64,000 nt of DNA, taken from NCBI RefSeq assembly GCF_013415115.1, contig NZ_JACCDD010000002.1, positions 496,001 through 560,000 on the forward strand, given 5' to 3'. Positions within the stretch are counted from its first letter, which is position 1. Each line of letters opens with the position of its first letter. The notes under the pieces were generated by a model. That model did not search any database and was not told the origin of the DNA. It saw only the letters and a list, made by a program, of their open reading frames with translations. Positions 9,949 to 19,735 of this stretch are shown here, in pieces. This stretch comes from Vreelandella zhaodongensis. Its GTDB lineage: Bacteria; Pseudomonadota; Gammaproteobacteria; Pseudomonadales; Halomonadaceae. The position numbers and the translations under genes were made by a program.

Positions 9949-11412
9949 ATGAATGGCATCAGCGACTCTATCGTTTTCACTGCTCTCAGCGTTGTGCTGC
10001 ATTTAATGATTCAGTGGCTGCTGATCATTCGTGTTCTGCTCAAGCCACACCGCGACCCAAGGGCAAGGCTGACCTGGGTGGTAGTCATCATCGCCCTTCC
10101 CATTGGCGGTATCATCGCCTATCTACTATTCGGCGAGACCAACATTGGCCGCAAGCGCGCCGAGCGGATGCGCGCGGTACTCGCGCAAACACCAACATCA
10201 CAGGCAGTGCCCGGTGACGATTCACCCAACCTAGCTCCTCAGATCCCGAAACGCTACCAGCACTTGTTTCAGGTGGGCCATTCCATCAGCGGGTTTAAAC
10301 CGGTCGGCGGTAACCACGCCCAACTCATGCATGACTCCAATGACGTCATCGAGGCGCTGGTTGCTGATATCGACGCCGCCCAGGATCATGTTCATCTGCT
10401 GTTTTACATCTGGTTGCCCGATGGCAACGGCCTCAAAGTCGCCAAGGCTCTAATGCGTGCCGCCACGCGTGGCGTCACATGCCGCGCCATGGCCGATGAC
10501 CTTGGCGCGCGAGCCATGATCCACTCCAAGCACTGGCAGGCGATGCAAACTGCTGGCGTTCGGCTAGCACGCGCCTTGCCCATCGGCAATCCGATCCTGC
10601 GTGTGCTCGGCGGTCGCATCGATTTGCGCAATCACCGCAAAGTCGTCGTCATTGACGACCACATTACCTACTGCGGTAGCCAAAATTGCGCCGACCCTGA
10701 GTTTCTCGTCAAGGCCAAGTACGCCCCCTGGGTCGATCTTATGATCCGCTTCGAAGGGCCGATCGCGCGACAGAACCAGCACCTGTTCGCCAGCGACTGG
10801 ATGACGCATGTCGACGACGACATCCGCGCTCTACTGCTCAGGCCGCTCCCCACCACCCAGCCTGGCATCAGCGCCCAGGTAATCGGCACCGGCCCCACGG
10901 TACGCGACTCGGCTATGCCAGAGATGTTCGAAGCGCTGATATACAGTGCCCGCCGTAGCCTAGTTATCACCACGCCATACTATGTGCCGGATGAACCTTT
11001 ACAGGCCGCGCTCTGTGCCAGCGCCCGTCGCGGCGTGGAGACTCTCATTATCTTCCCTCAACGCAATGACAGCCGCGTAGTAGCCGCTGCCAGCCGCAGC
11101 TACTACGCCGAACTACTTACCGCCGGCGTGCAAATCTACGAGTACGTCGGTGGCCTACTGCACACCAAGTCACTCACTCTCGATGGTGAGATCAGCCTCA
11201 TCGGCTCCGCCAACATGGACCGACGCAGCTTCGAGCTCAACTACGAGAACAATATCCTGATCTACGACTCAGAGCTGACCCAGCAGATCCGCCAACGTCA
11301 GCAGCACTACCTCGACAGCGCTGTGCGTGTTGACCCTGATGATGTTGCCAACTGGCCCCGTCACCGCCGGTTAATCAACAACACCATCGCGATGCTGGGG
11401 CCAATCCTTTAA
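9949..11412 (+). CDS. cls: Cardiolipin synthase, phospholipase D type
   Basis: Joins phosphatidyl groups to make cardiolipin at the inner membrane. 487 residues. Two N-terminal membrane helices (about 8-30 and 41-61) are followed by two HKD catalytic motifs: H229-K231-D236 (NHRKVVVID) and H405-K407-D412 (LHTKSLTLD), each with its downstream GSQN or GSANMD. Size and layout fit ClsA-type enzymes. GAGGAAG precedes the ATG. Cardiolipin content often rises under salt or membrane stress. It stands alone between the hem terminator and the amidase gene and may share a transcript with the latter (107-base gap). Confidence 0.93.
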   Translation: MNGISDSIVFTALSVVLHLMIQWLLIIRVLLKPHRDPRARLTWVVVIIALPIGGIIAYLLFGETNIGRKRAERMRAVLAQTPTSQAVPGDDSPNLAPQIPKRYQHLFQVGHSISGFKPVGGNHAQLMHDSNDVIEALVADIDAAQDHVHLLFYIWLPDGNGLKVAKALMRAATRGVTCRAMADDLGARAMIHSKHWQAMQTAGVRLARALPIGNPILRVLGGRIDLRNHRKVVVIDDHITYCGSQNCADPEFLVKAKYAPWVDLMIRFEGPIARQNQHLFASDWMTHVDDDIRALLLRPLPTTQPGISAQVIGTGPTVRDSAMPEMFEALIYSARRSLVITTPYYVPDEPLQAALCASARRGVETLIIFPQRNDSRVVAAASRSYYAELLTAGVQIYEYVGGLLHTKSLTLDGEISLIGSANMDRRSFELNYENNILIYDSELTQQIRQRQQHYLDSAVRVDPDDVANWPRHRRLINNTIAMLGPIL

Positions 11413-11519
11413 AGCCGACCGCCCAGCAGGTGACGTATACTGCCTATACAACATGGAGGGGCAATGTCGGGCCTATTCTGGCAATGTGTTAGTTGCAATG
11501 TAACGAGAGGAGTAGCCGT

Positions 11520-12548
11520 ATGTGCACACGAGTGGTGTGGCCAGATGCCAACGGGGCGGTCATCGTCGGCCGTAATATGGACTTTCACAAAGACCTGATG
11601 ACAAACCTGTGGACGCAGCCGAAAGGCATCACACGCGACGATGGGGTGCAGAGAAAGCTGACGTGGACATCGAAGTACGGGAGCGTCGTTGCGACCGCCT
11701 TCGACATGATCTCGGTCGATGGCCTGAATGAGGCTGGCCTGGCAGGTCATGTGCTGTGGCTGGCGGAGTCGGACTACGGCACCCCAGAAGACAGCCGCAC
11801 TCAGTTAAGTCAGGCCATCTGGATGCAGTACTTCCTCGACAACTACGCCACCGTAGCAGAAGCCGTCGAATGGATTGAAAAGTCGGACGTTCAAGTGGTG
11901 CAAATGATGGACCCCACCGGTGGGGCACCGCCGGCGATCCACCTGGCCCTTGATGACGCCACCGGCGATTCGTGCATCATCGAGTACAGTGATGGGAAGC
12001 CCAAGGTCTACCACAGCCGCGAATACCGCGTGATGACGAACTCACCTACGTACGATCAGCAACTTGAGCTGGTCAGGACCATCAGTGGACTTGGTGGCGA
12101 CCAACCCCTTCCTGGGTCGACCCTCGCAAGCGACCGATTCGCCCGTGCGACGTATTACGTGAGTCGCCTGGACCAGCCTCAGACACAGCTACAGGCCATC
12201 GCGGCCATGTTTAGCGTCATCCGTAACGCCGCACAGCCGTTCCGTATCCCAGACCCCGGCAAGCCCGATGCGTCCCAGACCCTTTGGCAGACTGTCAGCG
12301 ATTTGACCAACAAGCGTTTCGTCTTTGAGTCGACCACCCGCCCTAACATTGTCTGGGTCGACCTGGGCGACCTAGACCTCACCGAGGGTGCCCCCCAGCT
12401 GAAGCTCAACCTAGTGAACGAACTGACTGTCGAGCACGGAATCGCCGGCGAAGTCAGCGGCAAGTTCGCTGACAGCGGCACGCTGAACTTCCTCACTCTC
12501 GAACTCGAAAGACAATTGATCGCGGCTGCGGCGAAGGCCAAGCAGTAG
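11520..12548 (+). CDS. Linear-amide C-N hydrolase, choloylglycine hydrolase / penicillin V acylase family
   Basis: An Ntn hydrolase of 342 residues. The ATG at 11520 is chosen because GAGGAG lies just upstream and because it places Cys at position 2, which becomes the nucleophile once Met is removed. The upstream in-frame extension would bury that Cys. Supporting family residues are the Arg/Asp pair in GRNMDF, Asn in MTNSPTY and Arg in SDRFARA. No signal peptide is visible, so it should be cytoplasmic, unlike the periplasmic Gram-negative penicillin acylases that cleave acyl-homoserine lactones. The substrate is unknown: bile-salt-like amides, N-acyl amino acids or acyl-homoserine lactones are possible. 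It is convergent with gadB. Confidence 0.85.
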   Translation: MCTRVVWPDANGAVIVGRNMDFHKDLMTNLWTQPKGITRDDGVQRKLTWTSKYGSVVATAFDMISVDGLNEAGLAGHVLWLAESDYGTPEDSRTQLSQAIWMQYFLDNYATVAEAVEWIEKSDVQVVQMMDPTGGAPPAIHLALDDATGDSCIIEYSDGKPKVYHSREYRVMTNSPTYDQQLELVRTISGLGGDQPLPGSTLASDRFARATYYVSRLDQPQTQLQAIAAMFSVIRNAAQPFRIPDPGKPDASQTLWQTVSDLTNKRFVFESTTRPNIVWVDLGDLDLTEGAPQLKLNLVNELTVEHGIAGEVSGKFADSGTLNFLTLELERQLIAAAAKAKQ

Positions 12549-12648
12549 ACCATCGAGGTCGACATCCTTTAAAGACACGCAAGCCCTATTCAGTGTTGGC
12601 TTGCCGTGCAACCTCGTGCAGACGCTTGCTTTCACTCTATCCTTCACT

Positions 12649-12686
12649 CTGAAGCGGATCCGTTGAAAACCCGCGATCCGCTTCAG
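12649..12686. repeat. 12-bp inverted repeat between convergent genes
   Basis: CTGAAGCGGATC (12649-12660) and its exact complement (12675-12686) are separated by 14 bases, between the convergent amidase and gadB genes. There is no U-tract on either strand. It may act as a bidirectional, Rho-assisted or processed terminator. Confidence 0.5.
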
Positions 12687-12720
12687 AAACAGTAACTTCA
12701 AACGTTATCAGGTTTCGATA

Positions 12721-14100
12721 TTAGTGATGGAATCCTGAGGCGTCCTCTTCTGCGAGGGGCACCTGCTTGGGATGGGCCGAAATATGCGCCAATGCCGCTT
12801 TCATGTCATCGATCAGTAGCGAGCATAAATCCCCGCTGACGCCGTTGCGCACAAGAATGCGCTGAATTGCCTGATCCTCGCAATTCGAGGGCAGTGTGTA
12901 AGCTGGCACCTGCCAACCACGCACCCGCAAGCGGTCGGCAAGATCAAACAGCGTAAAGCCTGGATCACTGCCATCTTTCAGCTTCCAAGACACCGCAGGG
13001 ATGCCGCGGCTGCGATCTCCGTCGAAAACGATCTCGAACGAGCCCAATGCAGCGATCTCAGCAGCGAGGTATTCCGCGCTGTCATAACAGGCCCCATGCA
13101 CCTTTTCGTAGCCCTCGCGGCCAAGCCGGACGAAGTTGTAGTATTGGCACACAATCTGACCGCCGGGCCGTGAGAAATTAAGGGCAATGTCCTTCATGTT
13201 ACCGCCCAGATAATTGACCCAGAAAATCATCTCCTCAGGTAGGTCACTTTCCTGACGCCACAGCACCCATCCCACCCCTAGGGGCGCGAGACCAAACTTG
13301 TGGCCTGACGCGTTGATCGAGCGCACCCGCGGAAGGCGGAAATCCCATTCAATATCTGGTGCGCAGAATGGCGCTAAAAATCCTCCGCTGGCACCATCCA
13401 CATGGATCGGGATATCAAGACCGGTGTCGCGCTCCAGCTGGTCGAGCGCGTCGCTAACGGCCTTCACAGGCTCGTACTCACCGGTAAAGGTCACGCCGAG
13501 GGTCGGAACCACGCCGATCGTGTTCTCGTCGCAGTATTTTAAAGCTTCCTCGGGGGTCATCAGCAGCCGTCCCGGCTCCATCGGGATCTCACGATGCTCG
13601 ATATCCCAGTAGCGGGTGAATTTGTGCCAGCAGACCTGAACCGGACCAGTCACGAGGTTGGGCTTATCGGTTGGCTTACCATCCGCGCGGCGCTTGGCCT
13701 CCCAGCGCCGCTTCATGGCCAGCCCACCGAGCATAGCGGCCTCGCTCGAGCCCGTCGTCGAACAGCCCGTCGCCGGCCCTTCGGGCGCGTTCCAGAGATC
13801 AGCTAGCATGCGGACGCAACGTGCCTCAATCTCGGCAGTCTGCGGATATTCGTCCTTGTCGATCATGTTCTTGTCGATGCATGCATCCATCAGCTCGTGC
13901 ACTTCTGGCTCTTCCCAGGTCTGACAGAAGGTTGCGAGATTCTGGCGTGCATTGCCGTCCAGCATCAATTCGTCGCGCACGGCAGCGCAGACCCAGCGCG
14001 GCGATTGCTCATCGTCGGGGAACCCAGATTTGGGGAGCGGCTGCGCCAGCGTGCTAGAACCGTAGATTTCATCATTCATGCTGTGGGAACGATTTGTCAT
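12721..14100 (-). CDS. gadB: Glutamate decarboxylase
   Basis: PLP enzyme converting L-glutamate to gamma-aminobutyrate and CO2 and consuming a cytoplasmic proton. 459 residues, like E. coli GadA/B. The PLP lysine is K268 in [15 protein letters not shown] carries the cofactor-binding Asp. The protein ends in His-His; in E. coli GadB a near-terminal His forms an inactive aldimine at neutral pH, so a similar C-terminal lock is possible here. The start is set by GGAG seven bases upstream. It is the last gene of the aspT-aspD-pump array, 111 bases after the lipoprotein gene. No GadC antiporter gene is seen in the window, so how glutamate enters and GABA leaves is open. Confidence 0.95.
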   Translation of the reverse strand: MTNRSHSMNDEIYGSSTLAQPLPKSGFPDDEQSPRWVCAAVRDELMLDGNARQNLATFCQTWEEPEVHELMDACIDKNMIDKDEYPQTAEIEARCVRMLADLWNAPEGPATGCSTTGSSEAAMLGGLAMKRRWEAKRRADGKPTDKPNLVTGPVQVCWHKFTRYWDIEHREIPMEPGRLLMTPEEALKYCDENTIGVVPTLGVTFTGEYEPVKAVSDALDQLERDTGLDIPIHVDGASGGFLAPFCAPDIEWDFRLPRVRSINASGHKFGLAPLGVGWVLWRQESDLPEEMIFWVNYLGGNMKDIALNFSRPGGQIVCQYYNFVRLGREGYEKVHGACYDSAEYLAAEIAALGSFEIVFDGDRSRGIPAVSWKLKDGSDPGFTLFDLADRLRVRGWQVPAYTLPSNCEDQAIQRILVRNGVSGDLCSLLIDDMKAALAHISAHPKQVPLAEEDASGFHH

Positions 14101-14211
14101 TGCTCATCTCCAGTCTGTGGTAAACGCCACGCTCCGGGGTCGAACCAAGAGAAATAGGGACGAGATTGAGACGCCCAAGATACCCGTGGCTAAGAATTCC
14201 CCTCAGGGAGC

Positions 14212-15192
14212 TCAGTGCAGAAAGCGACCGCACGCCTGCAGTGCCTGCCCGTTGATATCAAGACTGACCGTGAAGGGGAAGGTCCACCCCACCATGCTGT
14301 CCTGGCAAGGCTCTGGGGCAAGCGTGACCGTGACTTCATGATCCGAAGATTCAGCGTGGTAGCCTGCCTGGTCAGCCCACACCTCGACATCCTCGAAAAC
14401 GTGGCGATTGGCGCCATGGTCAAGTGTCAGGAGCATGGTTCCTTCTTCCTCCATGACTTCGACGTGCCAACCCGGCTCGTTACCCACGGCCCTGAAATCA
14501 ACACCATCGAGCATCGCCTGGGTCCAAGGAGACATGCTGTCGCGCAGCGAGCACTCGACGCTGTCATCATCGGCAATGGTCAAGTGGGCTTGATCGGTAC
14601 CCCGGGTCCAAAACTCAATTTCACCGTCGTCATATCGAGCCCCTGATGCAGCGGGCACCAAAGGCAGCTCGGCTTTGCCCCAGGGCAAGGACAGGGTGAC
14701 CTGATCGTCCATCTCAAAGTTTGCGTCCACGGCAACATCACCGCACTGGAAAGAGTGCCATTCGACGGCCAACGTTTCTGAGCCCATTCCCTGTGCACTG
14801 GAATCGACGCCGATCAGCCTGACCTCCGATACGTTGGTCTGATTTGATGAAACCGGCACTTCAGCCGAAAACCGGGGAGTCGCATCGGGCAAGTACAGGG
14901 TCAACTGCAGCAGATATTGATTATCCGAGCTCATCAAGTCTTGGTCGATGCGCAAGTCAAACGGATAAGGTGGGGCCCCCACATCTTCCATTCGCTCGAC
15001 AACCAAACGGTCACCGCTAACCTCATCGACCAGTGCAATCTCGAGAACCGAGTCGGGTGGCATCATAATCCGTTCCATGTAATGCGCCTCACCGGTGATC
15101 TCGACCTCCGTTGCCGGTTCCGATTCCGGTTCAGACTCCCCGCCACAAGCAGCGAGGAATACAACTGCAGCTACCCACAAAAACTGTTTCAT
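14212..15192 (-). CDS. Composite lipoprotein: YbaY-like, MliC-like and COG3650-like domains
   Basis: A 326-residue lipoprotein with a lipobox (FLAAC, Cys16 from the chosen start) and a short acidic linker. Three modules follow. The first (about 30-115) resembles YbaY (VEITGEAHYMERIMMPPDS). The second (about 145-215) has the SGARYDDGEIEFWTRG pattern of MliC, the membrane-bound inhibitor of c-type lysozyme. The last (about 235-320) resembles the GNEPGW-containing domain of COG3650. The ATG at 15192 has GGAG eight bases upstream; an in-frame GTG at 15201 is less likely. Lysozyme inhibition is inferred from the MliC motif and untested. It lies 104 bases after the outer-membrane efflux gene. Confidence 0.75.
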   Translation of the reverse strand: MKQFLWVAAVVFLAACGGESEPESEPATEVEITGEAHYMERIMMPPDSVLEIALVDEVSGDRLVVERMEDVGAPPYPFDLRIDQDLMSSDNQYLLQLTLYLPDATPRFSAEVPVSSNQTNVSEVRLIGVDSSAQGMGSETLAVEWHSFQCGDVAVDANFEMDDQVTLSLPWGKAELPLVPAASGARYDDGEIEFWTRGTDQAHLTIADDDSVECSLRDSMSPWTQAMLDGVDFRAVGNEPGWHVEVMEEEGTMLLTLDHGANRHVFEDVEVWADQAGYHAESSDHEVTVTLAPEPCQDSMVGWTFPFTVSLDINGQALQACGRFLH

Positions 15193-15296
15193 CTCATGCA
15201 CTCCAATGCTTGTTAATGATCCGTCTGGGCACAGTGTATACGCATCTTATATCAACACTGTAGACCAGAGCGCTAATCCACACATCGAACGCAACA

Positions 15297-16838
15297 TCAC
15301 AATTGGGTCGGCACATCGCGATTGGTGAGCCGCCCCGTCGCGAAGGCCAGGGCTGTCGCAGCAGCGAAGGTATCAGCAAAGGCTTGCTCACGTAGCAGAC
15401 GAACGTCGTTTAGACCGATTTTAGACTGACTGACCTCAGCCAGCGTCGCGAGGCCATTTTCGTAAAGCCCAAGCGCAGTCTCATAGGTCTCTCGGCCGGC
15501 TTCGAGCAGTGGGCCCGAGGCCGTGTAGGCCGCTAGACTGCTGTGAAGAAGGCTGTAGGCTTCGACAATTTCCTGTGCAGCCAAGTTGCGGATCTCAAGG
15601 AGATCCTGTTGAGCGGCCTCGGCCTGTATACGCGCTTGCCGCTCTTGTGTCTGGCGTAAACCGCCATCGAAAAGGGGCATGGTAAACACAACGCCAGCGA
15701 TGGCCTCGTCAAGTGTTCTATTCATCGAGGCACTCCCGCCGAAGCGACTATCACGTAGGCTAACACCGCCAATTGCCCTACCCACTTCTGCTACCGCCGC
15801 GATCTTAGGCCTAGAAGACGCGGCCACCAGATCCACCTCGGACCGGGTAGCTCGCACTCGGGCCAGCGCTGCCTGAATATCGGGCCGCTGAGCCAGAGAG
15901 GTCTCAATCAGTTCCTCGAGCGGCATCGGCACCTCTTCCGGCAGTCGCCGATCAGAGAGCTCCGCCACCTGCATATCGGTTGCTGGCGACAAGCCCATGG
16001 CGTGCATCAGCGCCGCCTGGGTGCTTTCCTCGCGACTTTCGGCCCGCGTCAGATCGAACTGGGCCCGGGCTTCGATCTGGCGTGCTTGGGCAACTTCCGC
16101 CCTAATCGCCAAGCCTTCTCGTAATCGACCTTCAGCAACGCTGAGTAAGGTTCGGGCATCTTCCACCCGCTCTCGGTCGATGCGTGTTTCCGCACGTGCT
16201 GCCGAGTATTGAAAATAGGCCTCGCTGACTTCGAAGATGACCCTTTGATGAGCGCCGTGGAAAGCGATATTGCCGACGATAGCAGCCTGCTCTGCCATCT
16301 CCATAGCGGCATCACGCGCACCGAAGTCGAACAGCAGCCACTCCACGGCAAGATTGGGTATCACTTGGTATCCGGTCGCGGTCAATCGCCCTGTTCCGAT
16401 TCCGAGTTCCGGAATTGCCTGTTCGGGACGTGACACGGTTTCATAACCCGCTAGCACATTGGCTGACAACTGTGGCAAGTAGGAAGCTTCGACGACATTC
16501 ACAGCAAGTGCGGCTTCACGGGCACGCAGCCAAGCAGCGCGTGTGGCCGGTTTAGTGCGCTGAGCGATGTCGATCAACTCCGGTAGAGTGTAAATCCGCT
16601 CTGGGTCGATGGCGACCAACTGTTCGGTCGGCAGCTGCTGGCCGATGAGCGTGGAGGCCTGCCCCCCTGCCAGCGACAGATCGGCAGGTAGAGAAAAATC
16701 CATGGCACCGGTTGCCGTTTGCATCGAACCCAGGGGAGTCGAGGCGTCGGGCGAGGTCGGGTGGATAGTCTGTTGCGCGCAGCCCGCTGTTGCGGCACAG
16801 ATGGCGGAAAACGCTATTCGATGAAGCTTAACTCTCAT
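15297..16838 (-). CDS. Outer-membrane efflux lipoprotein, TolC/NodT family (MdtP-like)
   Basis: The outer-membrane channel of a tripartite pump. 513 residues with a lipoprotein signal (lipobox TAGC, about residue 20) and two repeated outer-membrane-efflux domains rich in long helices (for example the ARQIEARAQFDLTRAE region). The ATG overlaps the end of the FUSC gene by 11 bases, so it is coupled to the inner-membrane parts. Gene order YtcA, HlyD, FUSC, NodT matches the E. coli ytcA-mdtNOP (sdsRQP) operon, and MdtP is the counterpart. Substrates are unknown; MdtNOP has been tied to puromycin, acriflavine and sulfa drugs in E. coli. Confidence 0.87.
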   Translation of the reverse strand: MRVKLHRIAFSAICAATAGCAQQTIHPTSPDASTPLGSMQTATGAMDFSLPADLSLAGGQASTLIGQQLPTEQLVAIDPERIYTLPELIDIAQRTKPATRAAWLRAREAALAVNVVEASYLPQLSANVLAGYETVSRPEQAIPELGIGTGRLTATGYQVIPNLAVEWLLFDFGARDAAMEMAEQAAIVGNIAFHGAHQRVIFEVSEAYFQYSAARAETRIDRERVEDARTLLSVAEGRLREGLAIRAEVAQARQIEARAQFDLTRAESREESTQAALMHAMGLSPATDMQVAELSDRRLPEEVPMPLEELIETSLAQRPDIQAALARVRATRSEVDLVAASSRPKIAAVAEVGRAIGGVSLRDSRFGGSASMNRTLDEAIAGVVFTMPLFDGGLRQTQERQARIQAEAAQQDLLEIRNLAAQEIVEAYSLLHSSLAAYTASGPLLEAGRETYETALGLYENGLATLAEVSQSKIGLNDVRLLREQAFADTFAAATALAFATGRLTNRDVPTQL

Positions 16839-18657
16839 TCACTTTCCCTTCCCCTGTCAGTATCCCGACCAGAACTCGTGCACGGTCATATATGGCGTCA
16901 CTGGTACCATTGGCTGTGTAGGAATCCGCCGATGGGTGTTCAGTTGTCTCTAGAGCAGTGGCAAGGAGAGCTGCGTTCTGCCCACTCATGAGCGGCAGCA
17001 GTCGTGCTAGCTGCTCAGTGGCAACGAGTCGCTTGGCGCCCGCTGTCTGCTGACCAGCAGCAGGCCCAAGCCACTCGAATCTCATCACTTCCTGGGCATG
17101 GTGTGCCGCGCCAATATGGTGATAAACATCAGCAAGACGATCCTCGCCGCGTAGCACCTTGACCATAACCCCGAGCGCTGCGTCAGTCTCACTATCACGG
17201 GTATCCTTTGCACTCTCCGGCCAGACCAACGAGAACACTAGCCCCATGATACCGATGCCCACGAGAATACCGAGCACTCGATAGCCCGCGTCAGAGAGGT
17301 CGTAGTTCGGCCCGAATTCCAGTGGTGATCCAGGCAGTACGCAGATGAAAAAGGCAAGTGCCATTTGAAAGCCTGCGTACTGCACGCGGTACGACCCCAT
17401 CGCTACCCAGCCCGCAATCAGGCTGCCCGTGGCGATGAGCAGGAAAAGGTGTCCAGGGTCATTCAGGTGCGGCATCACGAAGATAACAGCAAAGGCTCCC
17501 ATCGCCGCCCCTATCAGGCAGCCAATAATACGCAGGGTACTTTTGTGAAAGGTCTCGCCAGAGGTGCCGAGGGCGACGACGAAACAAGTGACCATCGCCG
17601 TATGGATCTCGAACAAGCCGATGCTGGTGTACAAGGCATAGGTCAGAAAGACAGCAAGCAACACCTTGAGCGCAAACTGAGTGTAAATAGGATTCTCGAA
17701 AGCATCCGGCTGCAGAAATGAACTCTTATCCTCGGCGGGAGCGAGGCCAGTTACGTTAGCGGCGCTGCGGGCGGCAACGAAAGTACGGGCGGCATCGGCA
17801 ACCGGGCCACCACCCACAGGCAGGGGCGGCACCGAGCCCTCGGCCATCCGGCGTAGCAAGGGAGCCAGTTCGGGCTCGGATCGACCTGCTGCTGTAGCCG
17901 CCTGCGCGGTAGCAAGCAAATCGAAGCTCGCCGTGAGCTCCGCGACGAGCCGGTCGTGCTCATTTTTCGACACCAAAGCAAGCAGACGCGCCATACCAGC
18001 ATGCTTTTCGGCCGCCTCATTGCCTTCCCGTAACAACCGGTCGGTCGGTGCAGGATCACCACCTTCGATGAGGCGCGCCGACTCGCACAGCCGCTCACGC
18101 ACCCGCTTGCGCACAAGGCGCAGCGGGCTGCGGCCGACAAACACGTTGAGGACAACCAGCAGTACCATCGGCACAAAGACCACCATCCATACCCAGGCCA
18201 AGCCACGCAACACCAACTCCGGCATAGAGATGTAGTCGTAGAACGTCAGGATAAACACGATGATGAAACCCAGTAGACCGGCGGGCTCACCCAGCTTGCT
18301 AGCCCGTGCCAGCCACATAAAGACGAAGGTCACCGCTCCCATCATCGCCAGCCGCAGTGCAGGCGCATCGGCGACGAACATCATGAGGAGGATACTTAAA
18401 GCGATGAGGACTGTCGCCGCAAGGATCAGGCCGACGCCAATCCCAATGTTCTCGCCCGCATTGTCTCGGTACATCAGGAAGATCAGATAACACGAGAGCA
18501 GCGCCAGAGGCACCTGAAGCGCCATTGCAACAACCGCCGTCAGTCCGCATAGCAACGCAATGTGCAGCGTCATCTCCAAACGCCCGTCATAGGGGCGTAG
18601 GTCGTCGATAATTGCCTGCAACATACCGTTCGACGATGTAGCAGCGTGGCTACTCAT
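16828..18657 (-). CDS. FUSC-family inner-membrane efflux protein (MdtO-like)
   Basis: 609 residues with an N-terminal cluster of about five membrane helices, a cytoplasmic helical segment (about 185-315), a second cluster of about five helices (about 330-510) and a C-terminal cytoplasmic tail. This two-half layout is that of fusaric-acid-resistance/AaeB/MdtO proteins. The ATG at 18657 overlaps the stop of the HlyD gene by eight bases; a start 14 codons further upstream would overlap more and has less support. It is probably a PMF-driven exporter working with the adjacent MdtN-like and MdtP-like proteins. Confidence 0.87.
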   Translation of the reverse strand: MSSHAATSSNGMLQAIIDDLRPYDGRLEMTLHIALLCGLTAVVAMALQVPLALLSCYLIFLMYRDNAGENIGIGVGLILAATVLIALSILLMMFVADAPALRLAMMGAVTFVFMWLARASKLGEPAGLLGFIIVFILTFYDYISMPELVLRGLAWVWMVVFVPMVLLVVLNVFVGRSPLRLVRKRVRERLCESARLIEGGDPAPTDRLLREGNEAAEKHAGMARLLALVSKNEHDRLVAELTASFDLLATAQAATAAGRSEPELAPLLRRMAEGSVPPLPVGGGPVADAARTFVAARSAANVTGLAPAEDKSSFLQPDAFENPIYTQFALKVLLAVFLTYALYTSIGLFEIHTAMVTCFVVALGTSGETFHKSTLRIIGCLIGAAMGAFAVIFVMPHLNDPGHLFLLIATGSLIAGWVAMGSYRVQYAGFQMALAFFICVLPGSPLEFGPNYDLSDAGYRVLGILVGIGIMGLVFSLVWPESAKDTRDSETDAALGVMVKVLRGEDRLADVYHHIGAAHHAQEVMRFEWLGPAAGQQTAGAKRLVATEQLARLLPLMSGQNAALLATALETTEHPSADSYTANGTSDAIYDRARVLVGILTGEGKVNES

Positions 18658-19735
18658 GCTCTTCAGCCGAATGAATGATGACGGAAGCGGAGGCACCAAC
18701 GCGCATTAGCGCTTCAGGTGGCTCTTCGAGACGGATGGTGACTGGAAACCGCTGCGCGACCCGTACCCAATCGACCGAGCTGTCAATGATCGGCAGGCCA
18801 AGAATACTGATGCTATCAGTGGTTCTGACCCCATAGCCGAGACTCTGGACACGACCGCTCAGGCGCTGCGTTGGCGCCGACATTACGAAGACATCGACCG
18901 GCGCGCCGACACGGATGCGCGGTAATTCGGTTTCACGAAACAGAGCCGTGACCACCCAGTCTTCGGTGTCAATGAGCGAGAACAGCGAAACACCGGTCAC
19001 CACATACGTGCCGACACCGAGATCAAGCCCAGTGATGCGACCCGAGATAGGTGCGCGCACTTCGGTTCTGCGCAGTTCGCGTTCGGCCAGTGCCAGGCTG
19101 GTGCGTGCCAGATCCACTTGAGCCTGAGGGGCATCGAGCGTCCCGATCATGGTTTGCGCTGCCAACTGCTGGCTCAATGACTCATCAAGCGAGATTAAGG
19201 CATCCCCGTGAACCGTGCGCGCGGTATCAACTTGCTGGGCGGTCACCATGCCTCGCGGCAGCAGGTTCTCCAGTCGCTGCAGCGACTGACGAGTGAGATC
19301 AACGTGATTGCGGGCACGATCGATCTGGCGACTGGCAATCTCAGCATTGGTCTGTTGAACGGAGAGTAAGCGACCACCGGTCTCGAGTTCGGCTTCGGCA
19401 GTGCGTAGCATTGCGCGCGCCTGTTCCACTCGCAGCTCGTAAGGTTCTGGATCAATGCGAAACAGTAGATCTCCAGCTTCTACGAAAACATTGTCCTCAA
19501 TGAAAACCTCAGTTACATGCCCCGGCACGTTGGTCGATACTGGTACAATCGTGGCGCTCACCTCGGCATGGTCTGTACGCAGGGTAGTTGTGCGCTGCAT
19601 AGCCACAAAGATGATAGCAACAATGGCACTAGCGATCAGCGCGAAGCCGATCAGGCGCGCGAGGAGCATTCGCATTCTGGGCCCGCGTGGTGCGGGTGTA
19701 TCATTCTCGTTACCCATGTCGTTCTGGTTGCTCAT
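18650..19735 (-). CDS. HlyD-family membrane fusion protein (MdtN-like)
   Basis: Periplasmic adaptor linking the FUSC protein to the outer-membrane channel. 361 residues from the ATG at 19735, which overlaps the ytcA-like stop (ATGA); the much longer open frame upstream lies over that gene and is not coding. One N-terminal membrane helix (about 25-45) is followed by a biotinyl-lipoyl-like half-motif (VFVEAGDLLFRIDPEPY), a long coiled-coil hairpin (about 90-200), the second lipoyl half (RAPISGRITGLDLGVGTYV) and a beta-barrel domain. Standard layout for the family. Confidence 0.9.
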   Translation of the reverse strand: MSNQNDMGNENDTPAPRGPRMRMLLARLIGFALIASAIVAIIFVAMQRTTTLRTDHAEVSATIVPVSTNVPGHVTEVFIEDNVFVEAGDLLFRIDPEPYELRVEQARAMLRTAEAELETGGRLLSVQQTNAEIASRQIDRARNHVDLTRQSLQRLENLLPRGMVTAQQVDTARTVHGDALISLDESLSQQLAAQTMIGTLDAPQAQVDLARTSLALAERELRRTEVRAPISGRITGLDLGVGTYVVTGVSLFSLIDTEDWVVTALFRETELPRIRVGAPVDVFVMSAPTQRLSGRVQSLGYGVRTTDSISILGLPIIDSSVDWVRVAQRFPVTIRLEEPPEALMRVGASASVIIHSAEEHE

